The notes below the pieces were generated by a model, which saw nothing but the letters and a program-made list of their open reading frames with translations, was not told the DNA's origin and ran no database searches. DNA of 5,789 bases from Phycisphaerae bacterium. GTDB taxonomy: Bacteria; Planctomycetota; Phycisphaerae; SM23-33. Location of the stretch: contig DAOVQV010000116.1 in assembly GCA_030628445.1 (NCBI GenBank), positions 1 through 5,789 of the forward strand, in the 5' to 3' direction. Positions 5,164-5,789 of this stretch are shown in pieces (position 1 is the first letter of the stretch; every line of letters starts with the position of its first letter). Made by a program: the position numbers and the translations under genes.

Positions 5164-5789
5164 ATGAAAAACGCCAGGCAGTATGAAAAGAAGCTGAAGA
5201 AGCTCATGAGCGGGATGAGAAGGACCCGTCAGACCGGCGACGACGAGCAAGACCCCGTCGCCGTCCTGATCGAAGCGATCTTCCAGGCCGACTCGACACG
5301 CAAGGACGCCGCCAGCGCACTGCGGGAGATTACCGAGGAGTTCGTCGACTGGAACGAACTGCGCGTGGCCCCGCCGCGCGACATCGTCTGGTGTGTCGGG
5401 AAGGACAGTCCCCGCGCGGACAAACGGGCCGTGATGCTCGTAGACGCGCTGGGCGGGATCTACCGCCGCACGTGCGGCGTCTCGATGGAGTACATGCAAA
5501 AGATGTCGAAGCGTGACCTGCGGCGTCACCTGTCGGAGTTGGGCCTGGACACCTACCCGGTCGCGGCAGTGACGCTGCTGGTATTCGGCGGCCACGCTAT
5601 TCCTGTGGATGATGACCTGGCGGATTCACTCAAGATGGATCAGTACGCCGATCCGGACGCGGAGCTGGACGATATCCAAGGGTTCCTGCAGCGGGTAATA
5701 CCGATGAAGGATGCGCTGGCGGCTCATGAGTTCTTCCGCGCTTACGTTGAGAAATCCGCCAAGGCGCTCGCCAAGAAGCGCAAGGCCGA
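5164..5789 (+). CDS. Endonuclease III-fold (HhH-GPD) protein with altered active site, 3' end missing
   Basis: The frame is open for 208 codons from ATG and leaves the window without a stop. After a basic N-terminus (1-25), residues 31-195 follow endonuclease III by eye: PVAVLIEAIFQADST (31-45) resembles the segment with the conserved Gln (here Gln41), RADKRAVMLVDAL (84-96) the helix before the barrel, and VFGGHAIPVDDD (140-151) the AFGxPxxAVDTH region with the catalytic Asp (here Asp149). A gapless alignment puts Tyr131 at the E. coli catalytic Lys120. The helix-hairpin-helix LPGVG is replaced by LGLDT. Where the first Fe-S cysteine is expected there is Ser (about 198), and no cysteine follows in the visible part; the C-terminus is Lys/Ala-rich. 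Tyr at the Lys position is also seen in monofunctional glycosylases such as Mig.MthI and MBD4, so a lyase-free base-excision enzyme is possible, as is a non-catalytic role. The fold call is fairly sure, the activity is not. Confidence 0.75.
   Translation, partial: MKNARQYEKKLKKLMSGMRRTRQTGDDEQDPVAVLIEAIFQADSTRKDAASALREITEEFVDWNELRVAPPRDIVWCVGKDSPRADKRAVMLVDALGGIYRRTCGVSMEYMQKMSKRDLRRHLSELGLDTYPVAAVTLLVFGGHAIPVDDDLADSLKMDQYADPDAELDDIQGFLQRVIPMKDALAAHEFFRAYVEKSAKALAKKRKA

Noticed and set aside
4360..5595. Long minus-strand open frame (about 410 codons) opposite ylxP, rbfA and the HhH-GPD gene
   Set aside because: It crosses three well-supported + strand genes and the repeat gap, and has no recognisable motif.
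1..5789. CRISPR array, tRNA/rRNA gene, insertion sequence or phage genes
   Set aside because: No spaced long direct repeats, no tRNA-like cloverleaf, no transposase and no terminal inverted repeats were seen; the window is almost fully occupied by the operon.

Overview
This 5.8-kb window is a GC-rich, single-strand gene cluster for transcription elongation and translation initiation. All genes are on the + strand, in the order nusA - infB - ylxP (DUF503) - rbfA - a gene for an endonuclease III-fold protein that runs off the right edge. The first four are members of the widely conserved nusA-infB operon. NusA has a shortened N-terminal domain (the S1 domain begins near residue 102). Its wording in the S1/KH region, and the gene that follows rbfA, remind me most of Planctomycetota, perhaps a Phycisphaerae-like lineage. 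That placement is from memory of the families, with moderate confidence, and was not tested by any search.

Layout. Bases 1-125 are a leader: a terminator-like hairpin with an eight-T tract (18-45), a weak promoter-like pair (44-71), a strong GC hairpin (81-105) and a good ribosome binding site before nusA. Too little lies upstream to show whether rimP precedes nusA. nusA (126-1661) ends in a roughly 130-residue low-complexity acidic tail. infB (1692-4304) starts at TTG and carries a long, charge-blocked linker between two IF2-N domains. ylxP (4342-4629) and rbfA (4756-5163) follow. They are separated by 126 bp that hold two opposed heptamer repeat arrays. The last gene begins at 5164, directly after the rbfA stop codon.

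How the genes fit together. NusA controls RNA polymerase pausing and antitermination. IF2 places initiator tRNA on the 30S subunit. RbfA matures the 30S subunit. YlxP is a small conserved companion of this operon whose role is poorly defined. The odd member is the last gene: an HhH-GPD (DNA glycosylase) fold protein in tight translational linkage with rbfA. It keeps the catalytic Asp and a conserved Gln, but has Tyr where endonuclease III has its catalytic Lys, a degraded hairpin-helix-hairpin motif, and no iron-sulphur cysteines in the part that is visible.
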